Assembly (NCBI RefSeq): GCF_022539315.1
Contig: NC_066316.1
Location: 25,161,245 to 25,225,244 of the forward strand
From: Serinus canaria
Lineage: Eukaryota > Chordata > Aves > Passeriformes > Fringillidae
Length of the DNA stretch: 64,000 bases
Direction: 5' to 3'
In this document: positions 1 to 13,600 of the stretch, piece after piece
How positions within the stretch are numbered: position 1 is the first letter of the stretch
Layout: each line of letters begins with the position of its first letter
Made by a program: the position numbers and the translations under genes
Notes under the pieces: model-generated
Database searches by the model: none
What the model saw: only the letters and a program-made list of their open reading frames with translations
Told to the model about the DNA's origin: nothing

Positions 1-3000
1 GCTGGCCACTCACTTCTGGTGTCATTTATGATGGCTCTGCAAAGAATGAAATATTTATGGGGTTCTCTACTTGCAAATTTATCCAGAATTTCAGTTGTTA
101 GATTTCTATCACCCAATAATCTCATTGACTCAGGATTAAAAATACTTCCTTTAAAAGAATAACATATTCTTTATGAATTTTCAGTAATGGAGGGGGGGGG
201 AAAAAGGAAAAAAAGTAACTGTACTTGAGACTGGAAATGAGATCAAACACATTCATCTGCAGGACTGTTTTGTTGAAGATGTATGAATTTCAAAATTCAT
301 TAAATATAGACCTGGAGACAAAAACATCTCAAACCACAAATCAAAACTATTGAGGTCTTTAAGAAATATTCATGTTAGGCATGGCCTACAGGACTATCAG
401 TTGCTTCATTTGAGATCAAGAGGAGTTGTCCTGTCAGGAGCAGTGACAGCACACAAGGAAAATAATCTCAGTACAATTACCAGTCCTGGGGATTAAAGAC
501 AAATATATCTCCATGTAGCTATGATTAATCAATATTAACACAGCTAATATTCTAGTCTTTGTCTAATAAAATTTAGCCACTTGCAAAACTAGAAAATTGT
601 AAGAAGATAATTTGCCACTATCTCTTCCTTCTTTTCACCCTATTAATGTTTACCTGTAAAAGGTTTAGATGCAGTGGTTGGTCTGTGTGAACTTCTTGAA
701 GATGACATCCTACTGAGCAATAAATGGAAAAGAATTGACAGATGAAAAATCCACATACCTGCTTCTCAGTGATTGTCTAGAGCTACAGTGGAACAGGGCA
801 ACTGTGTTTTTCCCTCATAACCCCCCCAATCCTGAAATCAAACCAAGCCCTAAGGCAATTTCCTGAAATGGCACTTTTAGCTAATGGGAAAGTATATTAT
901 AGGATGCAGAGAGAACCTATAAATGGTAACAAGGCTGAAATCCTCAGCTCTGAACCCCCATAACCTGTTGTTAATCTAGATACTGAGGAAATGGTGGTAT
1001 GATGATAATTACTTCTCTTTTCCTCCAAAGGAAGTGCTGCATGGTACACTTTAAATGAAAGGAAAGAATATTGTCTTTTTAGTATTTTTATCATGCATTG
1101 TTAAGCCACTGTATTCCTGTGGTGCATCCCACTGTGATGAAGCCTGTCTACCTGATGAATCTTAAGTGGGCAGCAATTTATAGTACATGGGATTAATGAA
1201 ATTTATTCCCGTGTAGGTACCACTGGTTCCTGTATTCCAAATACTTGCAACAAGAAAAAATATATCTTTCAGAAAAATATCAGAGCTGCAAAAAATTTTC
1301 CAAGAGACTGGCTTTCCATTGATTTCAGCAGGCAATGGGAAAAGATCTAGGTGATATTAAACAGCAAAATTTCACTTATGTGTACTTCTGGGAAAAAAAA
1401 CCCTTCATCAACAGCTGAAAATTCCAGAGATTCACCAAGACCAGAAAAGGAAGATTCACATAAAATGGGGTTAGAAAGGACTTCAGGTCATGACCCATGC
1501 TGCGTGAAAAGACATTGAGACTCACTACCCCTCATGTTGTTTCTTCTCTCAATAGGGTTTGTAAAAAATAACATGTATTTTTAGTGTACTTCCACTGAAA
1601 GTTTTCAGTCACACAGCACTCTAAGTATCTTTCTTTTAAAATGAAATAAAGTATTAAATACACAGAAAAAGGGACTATTAATGTAGGTCAGGATAGGCCT
1701 ATATTAACTAGGATGCACATGCCAAATACAGCCAGTAGTCACAGTGGCAGAAGTGCACGAAACTCAAGTCTTGTGTGGTTTATAATTATGTTCATCCAGT
1801 ATAGAAAGCATTCATGCTGTAAGAAGTTCACACAAGTCTTAACCAACAAGTTACAGTGCAACAAGGAGTCTGCTATGCTTTGGTTCTGCCCTGAGCTGTT
1901 CAAATCTGTCTGTAGTGAGAGCACGGTGGGGTGCGTCAGAAGACTGGAGAAGCTTTATTTCACACAAGATTTTATTGCCTGCAGCACATATGTGGTTTTG
2001 TAAGCACAAATGCCTTTGCCCACTTTTCTATGAAGACACCTGCAAACAGTGAGGTGAAAACAATACAAGGATCCTCAGGTCACAAAGGACACACAGATGC
2101 CTACCCTCCACTTCCAGCAGGGTGACCCACATCCTCTTCAAGGTGAGTCTTGAGCAATGTCTAGAATCTTTCCTTCATTTTGGAAGATTATCCCTTACCT
2201 TTAGCCAAACTTCTACAAGCATCTTTGATCCAGAGGGTGAACTGCAAATCCCAGAAGATAAAAGTTACTCTTAAGATTTGAGTAGCTTGTTTCTTCCTGT
2301 GAATCAAAACACTGGAAAGTAGTTCATTCCTCTTTTTGCTCCTGTAAATTTGCTTCTTCCCATGGAGACAGATGAGGTGGCTGCAGACAGAATTAGACAG
2401 TCAAATGTGTTGAATGTGATTTGTGCAGCCAGCTCTGCTCTCAGGAATCCAGGGCAGCTCATCTTAAAAGGAAAATGAGCACATCCTTCAGAATCAAATA
2501 CCTGACATGAGTTATGCAGTTTAAGCTATCTGCCATTAGTTCCAGCCTTAATAAACTAATCTAGAAAACAGCTTGCTTTCCCAAACTTGCTGCTTCTCAG
2601 TCTTTTTGGTTGAATAGCTGTAACACATAGTGGGGGACATACTTGCAGATTCATCATAGATTTAGTAGATAGGAATTCCTAAAACCAAAATTTTAATCAT
2701 GGTAATTAACACTTTATGTATTTTTCTACAAAGCATTTAGTCTCATTATGTTTTACAGTTTTACAAATACCACATACACTATTAAAAATAACAGAGACTA
2801 TTCTTAAGAGATTGCCTGCAGGTGGCTATCATGTGAGCAACAGACATTATTGAAGCAAATCCTTTTTGCACATCTATGTCAGAACAAGAACCATTAGAAT
2901 ATTTAGATTCTTTTGTTGGCTAAAAACCTCTAAGGTATCCAGCTCCCCAGTTTCTGGCCTGTAGTGAAGACGAGTTACTGTCTTCTAAAATTTTTATGGG

Positions 3001-5355
3001 CTACAAGCTGTCTCTCAGGACAAACAGTTCCTTTTGCAGGTCAGAATCAAAACCTGTTGCATTAAATTTTACTTGCTGTTTCCATGCCAACATGCTCTCT
3101 TTGCTCACACTTCATTTTGCACTCTGAATGGCATGCCTAATAAAAAATCAGGACTTTCCATTTTAGCCATCTCAAATGTACATCTGGACTCCATCCCAGA
3201 CTGTAGGTTCCTTTAGGAAATATTCTAACTCCAGTTAAAAATATAGTTCTTAACTATTTAAAGGTGGCTAGGCATAAGCTCACAGCAGGACTGAATTTTA
3301 ACACAAAACACTTTGATGGGAAGCTAATATTTGTATTTGCTGTTATTGTGGAGTTTGGTAAATCACCAGGGCAGGACATGAATTTGTATTCCATCATGAA
3401 GGTTGCCTATAAAAACTTTAGGCAAACTGTGGGAAAAAAAAGAAAGAATCCTGCATCTAGCAAAGAATCATAAGGAAAAGATGAGCTATACAGACAGCAT
3501 GGGTGCACTGGAGAGCAATACAATTGCTTCCATGTGAAAATGTCTGAAGTTTGCCTCGGTTGATGGTGTAAAACCTTATTCAGCTAATTCCAACATGGGC
3601 AGCCTGTGATGGTGTCCTACTGCAGACACAGGCTGGGCTCTTCTGTTCCCAGCTCATGCTTGGTGTAGGGAGCAGGGCTGAGGCACAGGAATGCTGCCCA
3701 GAGCATTCCAGTGGGCAGGGAGGCACTTTGCTTTGTCCCTCACCAAGCTTTACCCCAGCCAAAGAAAACAAAGAGCAGGTTTTGAAGACACTGTAAACTT
3801 TGCCCTCACAGCTGGAGGCAGAGTGAAGCAGTGGCAGGCAGCAATAAGGGACAGGCAAGAAGAAAACAAAATGTGATGGAGAGAGACAGCCGCAGCACAA
3901 AGGGGTCATTCTGCGCCTCTGTTAAGAGGTCTGAAAGTCCCCTGCTGGGGAAAAGAAACCATTAAAATGTTCATTAGAAAGAATATTACCTTGGGCATTT
4001 AATATTTATTGCAAGTCTTTATAAGCCATTACTCTTGGGATGTATTCCAGTTAGTCCCCATGTACTCCCTGTCCTGCTCCAGTCTGTCAGCCGACCAAAC
4101 ATCCCACAGTAAGTGCCAGTGATGCTCTGTGGCAGTGGGATGCTCAGTTTACCAGGAGGTTTCTTTTACATTCACAGTTATTTGAGCTTTTGTAACTGAA
4201 TCCACAGAGTATTTAATTTTAGACTATCTAAAGGAAAAAGTTATAACAACCAAAAATAAAAGTGAATGTACACCACACAGTTTTTTCAGCAGTGCCAGTG
4301 GTTTTAAGAAGAATAAAATAACATGGGAAGTGCTGGTCATGTACACAGTACCCAACCCACAGCTCCAGCTATGTGTCTGCAGTAACTTCTCAGCCCCATA
4401 ATATGAAATCCTCTCCCTGGTTTACCTCTAGTGCTTGTTTGTCTTGTTTTTATCTTCTCCAGAATTTGCCTATAACACAGCTCTTCATTCACCATTTGAA
4501 ACACAGACAAGGTTGAAAACATACAAATTACATATTAAGGTCATATTTCTACCTGCACAGCATGAAAGGCAAACACAAAAGACTGCCAGGAGGCTTGACA
4601 GGTACCCCTACTTTCTCATTTCTTACTGGACATGGATATCAACTTGTATGCTGACAGCATACAAAGTTTCCTTTTGTATATTGATTTATGTATTTCTTAA
4701 GGCAGACACACCACCAAGCACTCTCCCCATATCCTCTCAGATCCTACTCTAGGGAACATGGCCTGCTGGAGCATGACTTTTCCAAAGGTTCTCCAGCCCC
4801 AATATATAACCACAGGCCACACTGCCTCAGCTGAGTCTGCCATTAGCTGATGAAGACTCCCTGATACAGCAAATTCTGCCAGAGTGCCCATCTGAAATGG
4901 AACAGGAACAGCTTTAGAAATTTCTCAGCCTTATTTATTATGTCACTCTGCAATTACAGAAATATTCCGACCAGCTGGCACTCATTTGAGCAGACACTTG
5001 GACTCAAGATAATTCAGAGGTGAAAAATAACTTAATATTTTCTAAAGAAGAGAACCTTCCAAAGACTTCAATTGGTCATACTATCACTTGTGACCTGCAC
5101 ATTTTCAGTTAGGTTTAACCACTTACCAGACCTTACAAATAGACTAACCCAACTCTAAAGATATTAGAAGGGCACCAAACTGCTTAGAGAAATTAAACCC
5201 ACAGTGCACCTGAATCGAAAGCATTTGTTACAAAATCCCTATGCATTTGATATCCTGATCTTCCTAAATTAAGATTGGAGACACCCAATATCAGAGAGAG
5301 AATAGTTCACATAAATCAAATCTCCTCTACTGATCTAATTCTGTTGCATTCCCAT
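1..5355. other. AT-rich unique sequence, no gene seen
   Basis: No exon, RNA gene or mobile element recognised. Small items: a G9 run at 192-200 followed by A-rich purines, and the 8-bp inverted repeat ATGAATTT/AAATTCAT at 283-300. There is a strong donor-like AAG|GTGAGT near 2140 with no open upstream exon in any frame. The longest frame (3580-3909, minus, 109 codons) overlaps an open frame on the other strand and has no family features. Confidence 0.7.
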
Positions 5356-5381
5356 AAGAATTCCTGCACTCAGGAATTCTT
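5356..5381. repeat. Perfect 11-bp inverted repeat
   Basis: AAGAATTCCTG (5356-5366), loop CACT, CAGGAATTCTT (5371-5381). No T-run or other context suggests a terminator role, which would not apply here anyway. Confidence 0.9.
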
Positions 5382-6409
5382 TAGTTATGAGAATGAGACC
5401 TAGGCTGTCCAAACACATCATGTAGCCTTGATGATATACAACGAACAAGCAATAAATAAAATGTTAAACTTTGCTTTCATTCTGGGCCAGCCAACAGAGA
5501 ATTAAACCTAGCAGTGATTCCTTTGCCAAGCCATGGTTAGACACAGTTAACTATCAAGTAAATACTGGTAGAGTAAGGTGTATTTACACGTGTTCAGTCA
5601 CTTATTAATATAGGGAATAAAGAAAAGATATGCTAAAGTATAGTGTGATGAGACACACTCATAGTAAGTCGTAGGTATGTTTTTCCTTTACTCATTTGCC
5701 ACAGGGTAGATTCCGAGGAAACTTTCTCAAGGTACTTGGGGGAAAAAATGCAGTGGTTTACAACCATACCATTTCATTCAGTTTTTCTTGTACTTGGGCC
5801 CACTTAGTCATAACTGTTGATTTGACAAAAATCATTATTTTCCTTGAAATAAGAAGAACTACTTTTGATATTGCAAAATAGATTTTTTACTGGATTTTCT
5901 TTCACAGCACTGAGCCCGAACACAATGTCCTAGGCACACAAACAAAAAGGATTGCAATTATCTGGCAATATGGCATCAACAAAGGAGTAAAATTCATTTT
6001 CACATTAATTATAGAATTGTGTTGTTGCAGTTTAGCTTGTGGAGTTGGGGGAACAAGTTGGGTTTTTTCATCTCTCTATGATAGAAGGATTATTCTAAAC
6101 ATGGCTTTCTATCTTCCTTTTTAATGAATGTGTATCTTATAAAAGAGAAATTCTATTCTTTTTCATTTTCAAAATGTATGAAAATTTAGTCTAGGTTAAG
6201 ATTTATAAAAACATCAAACTCAACAGACTGGGGTGGGGAGAAAGAGAATGCTTTCCATTATTTCATCTTCATCATCAGACAGGACAAAATTCCTAAATTC
6301 TGGTGCTCTTTTCTCTCCATACATGTAGCTGCTGTCAGTCAACCAAGTGCAGTTGGAGTGTAAGAACTTCCCTTGACATATGTTAATGGATCTCTCTGCC
6401 TAAGAACCT

Positions 6410-6431
6410 AAGGATATGATAAGGATATGAT
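6410..6431. repeat. Tandem 11-bp duplication
   Basis: AAGGATATGAT occurs twice with no gap (6410-6420 and 6421-6431). Confidence 0.9.
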
Positions 6432-7021
6432 ACATGCTTGTGGTACATGGAAACCAAAGTCAATGTAATGTAATACTGTAATGAGAAAAGGAACCAGGAA
6501 TTTCTGTCCAGAGTGAGATTCTGTAAGTTACTATTTGCAACTTGCCCACTGTTAAACTCTGACCCTCCCATATTTTTTCAAAAGAGGAGTGACTGCACAA
6601 AGATCTCTCACTCTCTGTAATAATCCCACAGTATTCACAGGTTTAATCAGTTGTAAAACATTGGTTATATAGTAGATATCTATCACTTCTGTGTGCCATA
6701 GGAACCCCTGGCTAGAGACAGATGCCTGCTCTGTGTGTTTTCAATAGATTTCCTCTATTACACCTCCTGAAGTTACTTGAAAGAATTTAATATTCTCACT
6801 TCCTCCTAGGTAAATCAATCCTGTGTTTTTCCTCCTTGAGTTTATTGTCTTTTTTCTGTATTCTGTTTAGATTGAGGTCAATGGTTCTGGTCTCTGTTTC
6901 CTCCCCAGCTACCCCAACCCACTGCCACCTTTCCAGGCAGGAAAACCCCAAGGGACAGTCAGCGGCAAAGTGAAGGTCAGAGATTTCCCTGGCTGTCCTT
7001 CGACGCCTTCCCGCAGCAGCC

Positions 7022-7031
7022 TGAGTCAGCA
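7022..7031. promoter_or_regulatory. Maf/AP-1 type element (TGAGTCAGCA)
   Basis: A full TGAGTCAGCA match to the Maf recognition/antioxidant type element in a local GC-richer patch (about 6900-7080). A single motif with no promoter context. Confidence 0.25.
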
Positions 7032-7195
7032 GGCAGCTCCTCAGAGATTACATCTGCCTGCTCTTGGAGAGCACGCACAAAACATAAAACTTCATGACTG
7101 ATGACTCCTTCATGAGGAATCCAGTCATTTCTAATCCAGTCCTTCACCCTAGCAGAATGCTTTTATTCACAAAGTGTTAAATGATTTTCTCTTTA

Positions 7196-7241
7196 AGCTG
7201 GTTCATGTCCTATCCCAGATAGGACAGGATGTGAACCAGCT
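7196..7241. repeat. Long imperfect hairpin
   Basis: Arms AGCTGGTTCA (7196-7205) with TGAACCAGCT (7232-7241) and TGTCCTATC (7206-7214) with GATAGGACA (7218-7226) give 19 paired bases around a 3-nt loop. There is one 5-nt bulge, GGATG, on the 3' side. It is too short for a typical pre-miRNA. A quasi-palindrome made by a local template switch, or a cruciform, fits better. Confidence 0.85.
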
Positions 7242-10200
7242 GAAGTAGGTCTGAACAGAAATTTATATCCATTTCCCTTCAGTAAAATTCCTATTTGAAT
7301 AGCAAACAAGTAAAATTTTACTCACTTTTAACAGTGGCTCTTTTTCTTCAATCTTTAAGCCCATCAGTAAAAATTCTGAGTCAATCCACATTTCACAACA
7401 GTTTATGTTCTTAAACACAATTTTTAATTCAGATTTCTTCCACATAAAATATTTTTCTGGAAGAGAGAAGATTTGTTCTAAAACTGTAAATTTCAACTTT
7501 TAAAACAGAGTACTGATTCTCATTTCCAATTATCTAACACAAGTCAGTTGACTGCCTTCAAAAAGTGTGTCTTCAGCATTCCCTGATATTCAGTGGAGTT
7601 ACTGGTGACAACAGGTTATAAGCTTTGACCAATAGAGCAGTCTTAGTCCAAAGGCAGTTTTGAAGCAGATGGTTACCCAGTAATAAATATGAGATGCAAA
7701 TAGAGCTCAATTATAAGGGGAAGGCTGGCTGACAAAACAAGTAAAATGCAGAGTTTTGCTGCAAGGCTTGGGTGATTCTCATGCAAGGTCAATAGATGGA
7801 GAACATGAAGGTCTCTGCAGCATTTTTCTGGAATTTCCTTGTTTGCTAGCACAAGTTAAACTGAGACGGACAAAACCACTTTCACTTCAAAGCACCATTT
7901 TTTATCTACAGGAACATGATGTACCCTGGAGCATACAGCCTCGTGATCCCGGCATTACTGAGGACACCAGACACCTGCCCTCAATTTCCCTGGGTCAATG
8001 CTGCCTGTATTTCAGTGGGACTCATGGTGATGCTAGGCACACTTCTGCTGCCAGGCCCAGCTGCCAGGGCAGGCTGGCAAATCTCAGCCCAGGTGGCAGC
8101 ACCTGTGTGATCACATAGGCACAATGAGGATGGGATTCCCAACAGCCAGGGGCTGCCTCAGCTGGCCAAGCTGCTGAAGGAAACACTAAATGGAGGACTG
8201 TGTCAGGAAATCATCATTTCTCCAAGCCAAAGATATTCTTAAACTCACTGCTCATCACAGGAAATAGTTTTTAACCCTTTCTGTGTTCAGGGCTTTAACA
8301 CATCCCTTTTGGGGAGGATGTTTAGGTCAACATCACTTTTCTGTTCCAAGAAACCAGTGTTAATATCAACATTGAATTTAAAGTTTAGCACAGAGGACAG
8401 AAGACTTCTGAAGGAAACAGGCCATCAGAACCTTACACCCACAGCACCCTTAGGATCCCAAATCCATATATACCTCACTCAGCAGAAAACCCCGGAGTTC
8501 TTCCAGGTAAGCCTGGTTGTTGTTCTTACCTGAGGTGAAAGATACAGCTCTGAATATTTGGGTGGCAGCTCTCAGTGTTGCACAACCAGCACTATCCACA
8601 CTCCCAAATGGAAGCAGCCACAGCTGCTCATTTCTGTGATCAAATCACCTCTATCACCATGAAAAGAACTACCCAACCCAAACCTTCAGGAGATGTCAAA
8701 TCAGGGAAGCCCATTTGTGACTTCTGACGGTGCTTTCACCATGCCAGGACATTCAGTCTTGCCAAAATGGTATTACTTCTGAGTACTCAAGTACTTTAAA
8801 TACTACTTAAAAAGAAATTATTTACAAAATTGTGTCTCTGGGCTTTCAGAAGCCATGATGACTACAGATAGCCTTGCAAACTTTCAACTTGAACTGAAAT
8901 TTAGGCATCTGAGTCTCACTTAAGGGGCTTGAGTCTTCCCTTTACCCAGTACAGATGAACTTGTTTATGGCTAGGAACCGTACATGGCCTTGTAGATTAA
9001 GAAATGCCAAATGTCTTTCCTATCGAATGGGTGGAGTAGCCCTGACACAGATGTAGTGTGGGTCAGCTAGCATTTGGGAGAGGGCCAGGTTGTATATAAT
9101 TCTTAGACACAGCTCAGAAGTTAGTTAGCATAGGTCAGAGACTGCTTTCCAAAAGTCAGTTTGGGATTTTGAAGTGTGGAAGAGTTCAACAGTATAGACA
9201 CAGATCCTGCCAGTTCCAAATATATTTGGAGTTAAACCCTCTAACATGGCAGTGAGGGCCAGACACAGAAATCCTTTTGCATCTCAGCAACTATGTCCCA
9301 CAGTCCAAGTAGCAAAGCAAAGAGAAAAAAGTATATGTGTATTTGTTACACAAAGAAGGTTTGTCCTACGCTGGGAACTTTCTGTTCTTTGAGACAAAAA
9401 AAAAATTAAAAATTCTGCTAACGACTGGACATATCATATCCTTAAGCTATAGAGTTGCACTTGTAAAATGGAAACACAGGCTCACAGCTGATAAATAGCC
9501 AGAGAGAGCATTCACCAAGCTGATTATAAATATGTGCTCAGATAGCTCAGGGACTCTGAGGATTGAAATCATGAGGTACTCTACATGGCAACACAGTTAT
9601 TTAAATACCTCCTCTTCCACTGGGAGTTTAAGCATTATTCAAAGAGAAGAAGTATATTCACTCCTGAGTGCTCCAGCCATGGGACAGTTATGAAAAGCTT
9701 TCTGAACAAATGAAGCAAATTCTATCCCATAGGGAGATGGAAGAACAGCTAATGTCCCAGCCTCAAAACTGACTGTACCTGAATGAACAGGGGCTGAAAG
9801 GTAACTGGGTTCATGAACAGCAGCATTTATTGAAGCCTCTCACTCCCTCTCAAGGGTTACTTATGAAGGTTAACAACTTTATACAATGGCAATAAATACA
9901 GCTGAGAGCAAGAAAACAATTAGATTAACATATAAACAGTTGAGGCTGTAATGCTATTAAAAGGGACGATCAAGGAAACTGCAACCATTGCTACAGCTGT
10001 TTTGGAAAGTCTCTTTTTGGCAAAACCTGCTGGATTGTCATTCTAAATGTCTGTGCTTCCCATGCTGGTTTCCTGAGGAAGGGTTTGTGGATGGACTTGT
10101 TTATTTATAACATTTTTTTTACCCCTCTTAGCTGTAGCTGTGGATTCCCCTGCCTTGTGAAAGTAGTCATTAGTTGCCTTTTTTGGCTAGGAGAAATCAG

Positions 10201-13200
10201 TTAAGAAACTGGCTCTTGTCCAAATGGTTCCTGGAATTTTCACCAACCTTGTGTAAGAGCTTCATAAAGTCAAATTCAATTTTATGTAAGATTTGTTCCA
10301 AGGCCATAGGTGTTTTGGGAGAACAAAGAGCAAAAGGGCTGAAATTATGCTTGCTGTTCTGGAGTAAATCATACCAAATGAAATTCACATGGAACTCACT
10401 AAGGTGATCATTCTCCAACTGGAGCAAGACCACAGGTATCAGACCCTGTCATTTTAAATGGGAACCAAAGGAAATCAGCATCACCTACGTACATATACCC
10501 TGTTTTGAAGGCAAGCTCCTTGGCTGTGCCAGCCTAAAGCAGCAATAAACTCCCACAAAAACAATGGACAATCACAGCACTTATGACCTTCTGTCCCTCT
10601 AGTGTTGACCTTTTTTTCTCTGGGAAACAGAAAGCAACCTTTTCTTTAATGTTTTAAAAACTAACACTTCATCGTAAATGCCTCCCCCTCCGGAGGAAGG
10701 CATTCAGAGCAAACACCTAATGGATTTTAGTCACATTATTTAATATGCCACTAGAAGAAGAACAGATGCTACAGCAAAAAGTGCATTCTGAACCCAGCAT
10801 AACAGCAAAAAACATAGTAAAATATTACCCCTTCAGAAGACATTCATGCACTTGGCACTGAACACACGAAGCTTAACAAAATACTGCTTGCGCAGAGTGC
10901 AAGTCCTATTTATAGAAGTTATGTCCCTGACAAAAGCATCCATCATTTTCTTAAGTCTGCAATTCTGTGCTGATTTTCAGTCACATCCATAATGTCAACA
11001 GTTGGTCACCCACGAGTGCTGTACACAGCACAACCACCTGAATGCTGTTGTTCCAATCACTGATTACAGAGTTTGGCCTCTATCATTACATACTCATTGG
11101 GTGAGAGCCACACAAAGTGCTTATTTCTCATTTCAGCTGGCTGGAAAGACTTGCTCATTCCTGACCATCGTCTGCTCTGATTAAATTAAAAGCCCTCCTC
11201 CTGCTTCAGGATATCAGGAGCTGTGTAAATGTCAGAAAAGCACCTACAGCTTGCACATCTCCTCAAGGAACCAGAACAACAAGTTGACATCAGCCCAGCA
11301 CTTCTTGCTGTGGTATGTTCACATGCTGGCTGATACCAGATTCAATTTAAGATCTTGTTCTTCAGATCAAGGACTGGGCCTCGTATATCTCATGTACTAC
11401 CTTGCTTGACAGCTTACCATGACCTAGCATGACAGCTGTGGTCATCAGTAATCACTGCCAAAAGGGAGGATCACAGGAGTGGGTGGAAAGGAAATCAGAC
11501 ATTCCTGGCAGCTGGCCTGCAGCTCTGAAGCTTCCTTTCACCAAACATCAGACTGAAAACAGATCTCTGCTTGCTGAAGAGAAAACTATGGGCTTCCACT
11601 TTTCAATCACTTTTCCTTAGCACAACATAAAAATGGTTTCCTTTCTCTGAAAAGGAGAGGAGAGGAAAGGCAAAGGGGAGAAAAATACATGTGTTCACCT
11701 GGCAGAGTGAAAGCAAAGGGCCAGGGAAGGCTGTTCCTCCCTGGTTTGTTACTGTCAGTCTTGTTAGCAACAGTAGATTAGGCAGGCAGAGAATGATGGC
11801 CCTTGGAAAGCAAAACAGAGAAGTGTTTATCATATAAACAGGGAATTAGAGTTACACAACACATGAAAGTTTAAACTTGTTTTTGATGGGATACTACATA
11901 GAAGATTATATATTACAGCAGAAATTAATAGGTGATTTTACTGTTAAATTTTCACAGATTCAGTAAATACCTACAATGTGGTTCCCCTCAAGGGCTCAAC
12001 AGAATTGCCTCTACCTCCAAGTAAAATAACCAAATCTTTTTCACAAAAATAAACCACCTGAACCCAAGGAAATTCTATGGTGTTTAGTCCCATAAACACT
12101 CCTCTTAGAAATGTGGAAGAGTTTCTGCTTGTTTGGCGAAAATTTCTTCTTTTTTTAGGGCAGATGGAAGAGAAAGTAAGAAAGAGGAACAACCTCTGAC
12201 AGCAGTTGTGAAATCACACGGTCTACAAACCCACTGATTTGAAAACAAATAAGATTTTGTGGCTATGTCCACCATGGTAAAACCCCAAAATTCAAGAATT
12301 TCCCCAGCTTCCGGGCCTGCCAATAATTTCAGAACAGTATTGTGAAATCCTACGGCTATTTGTTCCAGCTGAGCCTGCTTAATTGGAATTCCTCAGCATT
12401 TAGACTTATTTCCTTAACAGCATATGATACAAATAATCACTTCTGGAGACAGTTGAATATATAACACGGGCTCTTTTTTCAAAAATTATTGTTATTATAA
12501 AAGACAATAAGCAAGACAGTTCAACAGATTTTTGTCAAACCAAATGTGATCAAAACCATCCCAAACTTTTTGAGGTTGTAGGCACTGATGGATTAAAAGC
12601 CTTTCTCCAATCCTATCACCACAACACTTTCAAGTGCACAAACATGCAAAGACATTTCGAGCACTGTGGCAATGTTGACTCGGAGCATTGTTAACTCCTA
12701 CCAAAAGGCTGTGGGAAGAAGAGAAAAATGATGGAAGGTTTTGCTTATTAATCTGTGATGAAAACCAGACTTCTGTTGATGAAGGGGGGAAGGGGGAGGG
12801 GTAAAGATAGGCTTGTCTGTTTAATGCTTGGCCCAGATATAGGTGATTTTTTTAAAAAAAGCAAGCAGCTGAGCACATTGCTTCTGGCTGTGTCTTTCTG
12901 TAGGTTGCCAGTTGCCAGCACTCACAAAGCACAAGTTATGTAATGAGCTCCTATCAGGAATCCGAGTTCAAAAACATTTCATGAACTCCCATGCTGTTCT
13001 TGCTAGAGCAATTGTTTCTGATAATGAAAAGTCTCTATCACCCTGATTCAGCTGTCTTGGCCCTCTCCAATGGCAGCACTTTGTGCTTTCCCTCAATCTC
13101 TTCTCCCTTCCTCACAACAATCTCTGCTTGTTTCTTAAGGGGACTCTTCCCTAAGCCCCTTCACTGGCTTTTGCTAGAGGAAAAGAAAAACAGAGGAGGA

Positions 13201-13600
13201 AACATAGTTTTGTCCCTCCCATACCTCTGAAACAAACTGGTTTTCCTTGCTTATCATTTGGAAAAACCTCATTTCTTTGGCAAGTCCAAAGGAAACACTG
13301 GGTTTACAATCAAAATATATCAATCACAATGCAGTATGGATAGAATAGCATTTCTGACTTAATTTTGAGAGTAAAGACTTACATTTCAGAGCAATCTTTC
13401 TCCCAGAAATGTGTTTATTCCTGATGAAATAATTTGGAGTGCTTATCAGGAAAATTTGGCAATTTTTCACTGAAATAATTATTGGGTCACTTCCTGAGTG
13501 AAGAATTTCATTTGCAGCCACTCAGCCACTTTTACACCATTAAAATCAATCAGGCCCATGGATAAGAGCATGTAAGTATTTAGGGGATCTAAATTAGAGT
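7242..13600. other. Unique sequence, no gene seen
   Basis: A frame of 120 codons at 7756-8118 overlaps a second open frame and resembles nothing known. The 10-bp palindrome CCTCCGGAGG lies at 10687-10696. Purine-rich tracts lie near 11650-11672 and 12782-12801 (G6, G5 and G4 runs, one run short of a strict quadruplex). Confidence 0.65.

Larger units (their letters stand above)
5382..7195. other. AT-rich unique sequence, no gene seen
   Basis: Only short frames of about 60 codons. A GC-richer patch at about 6900-7080 holds the Maf/AP-1-like site listed separately. Confidence 0.7.

Noticed and set aside
2034..2146. Possible exon ending at the strong donor-like AAG|GTGAGT
   Set aside because: All three frames between the plausible acceptor and the donor contain stops, and nothing else supports a transcript.
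12781..12801. G-quadruplex motif
   Set aside because: Only three G-runs (G6, G5, G4) are present; the strict four-run pattern is not met.
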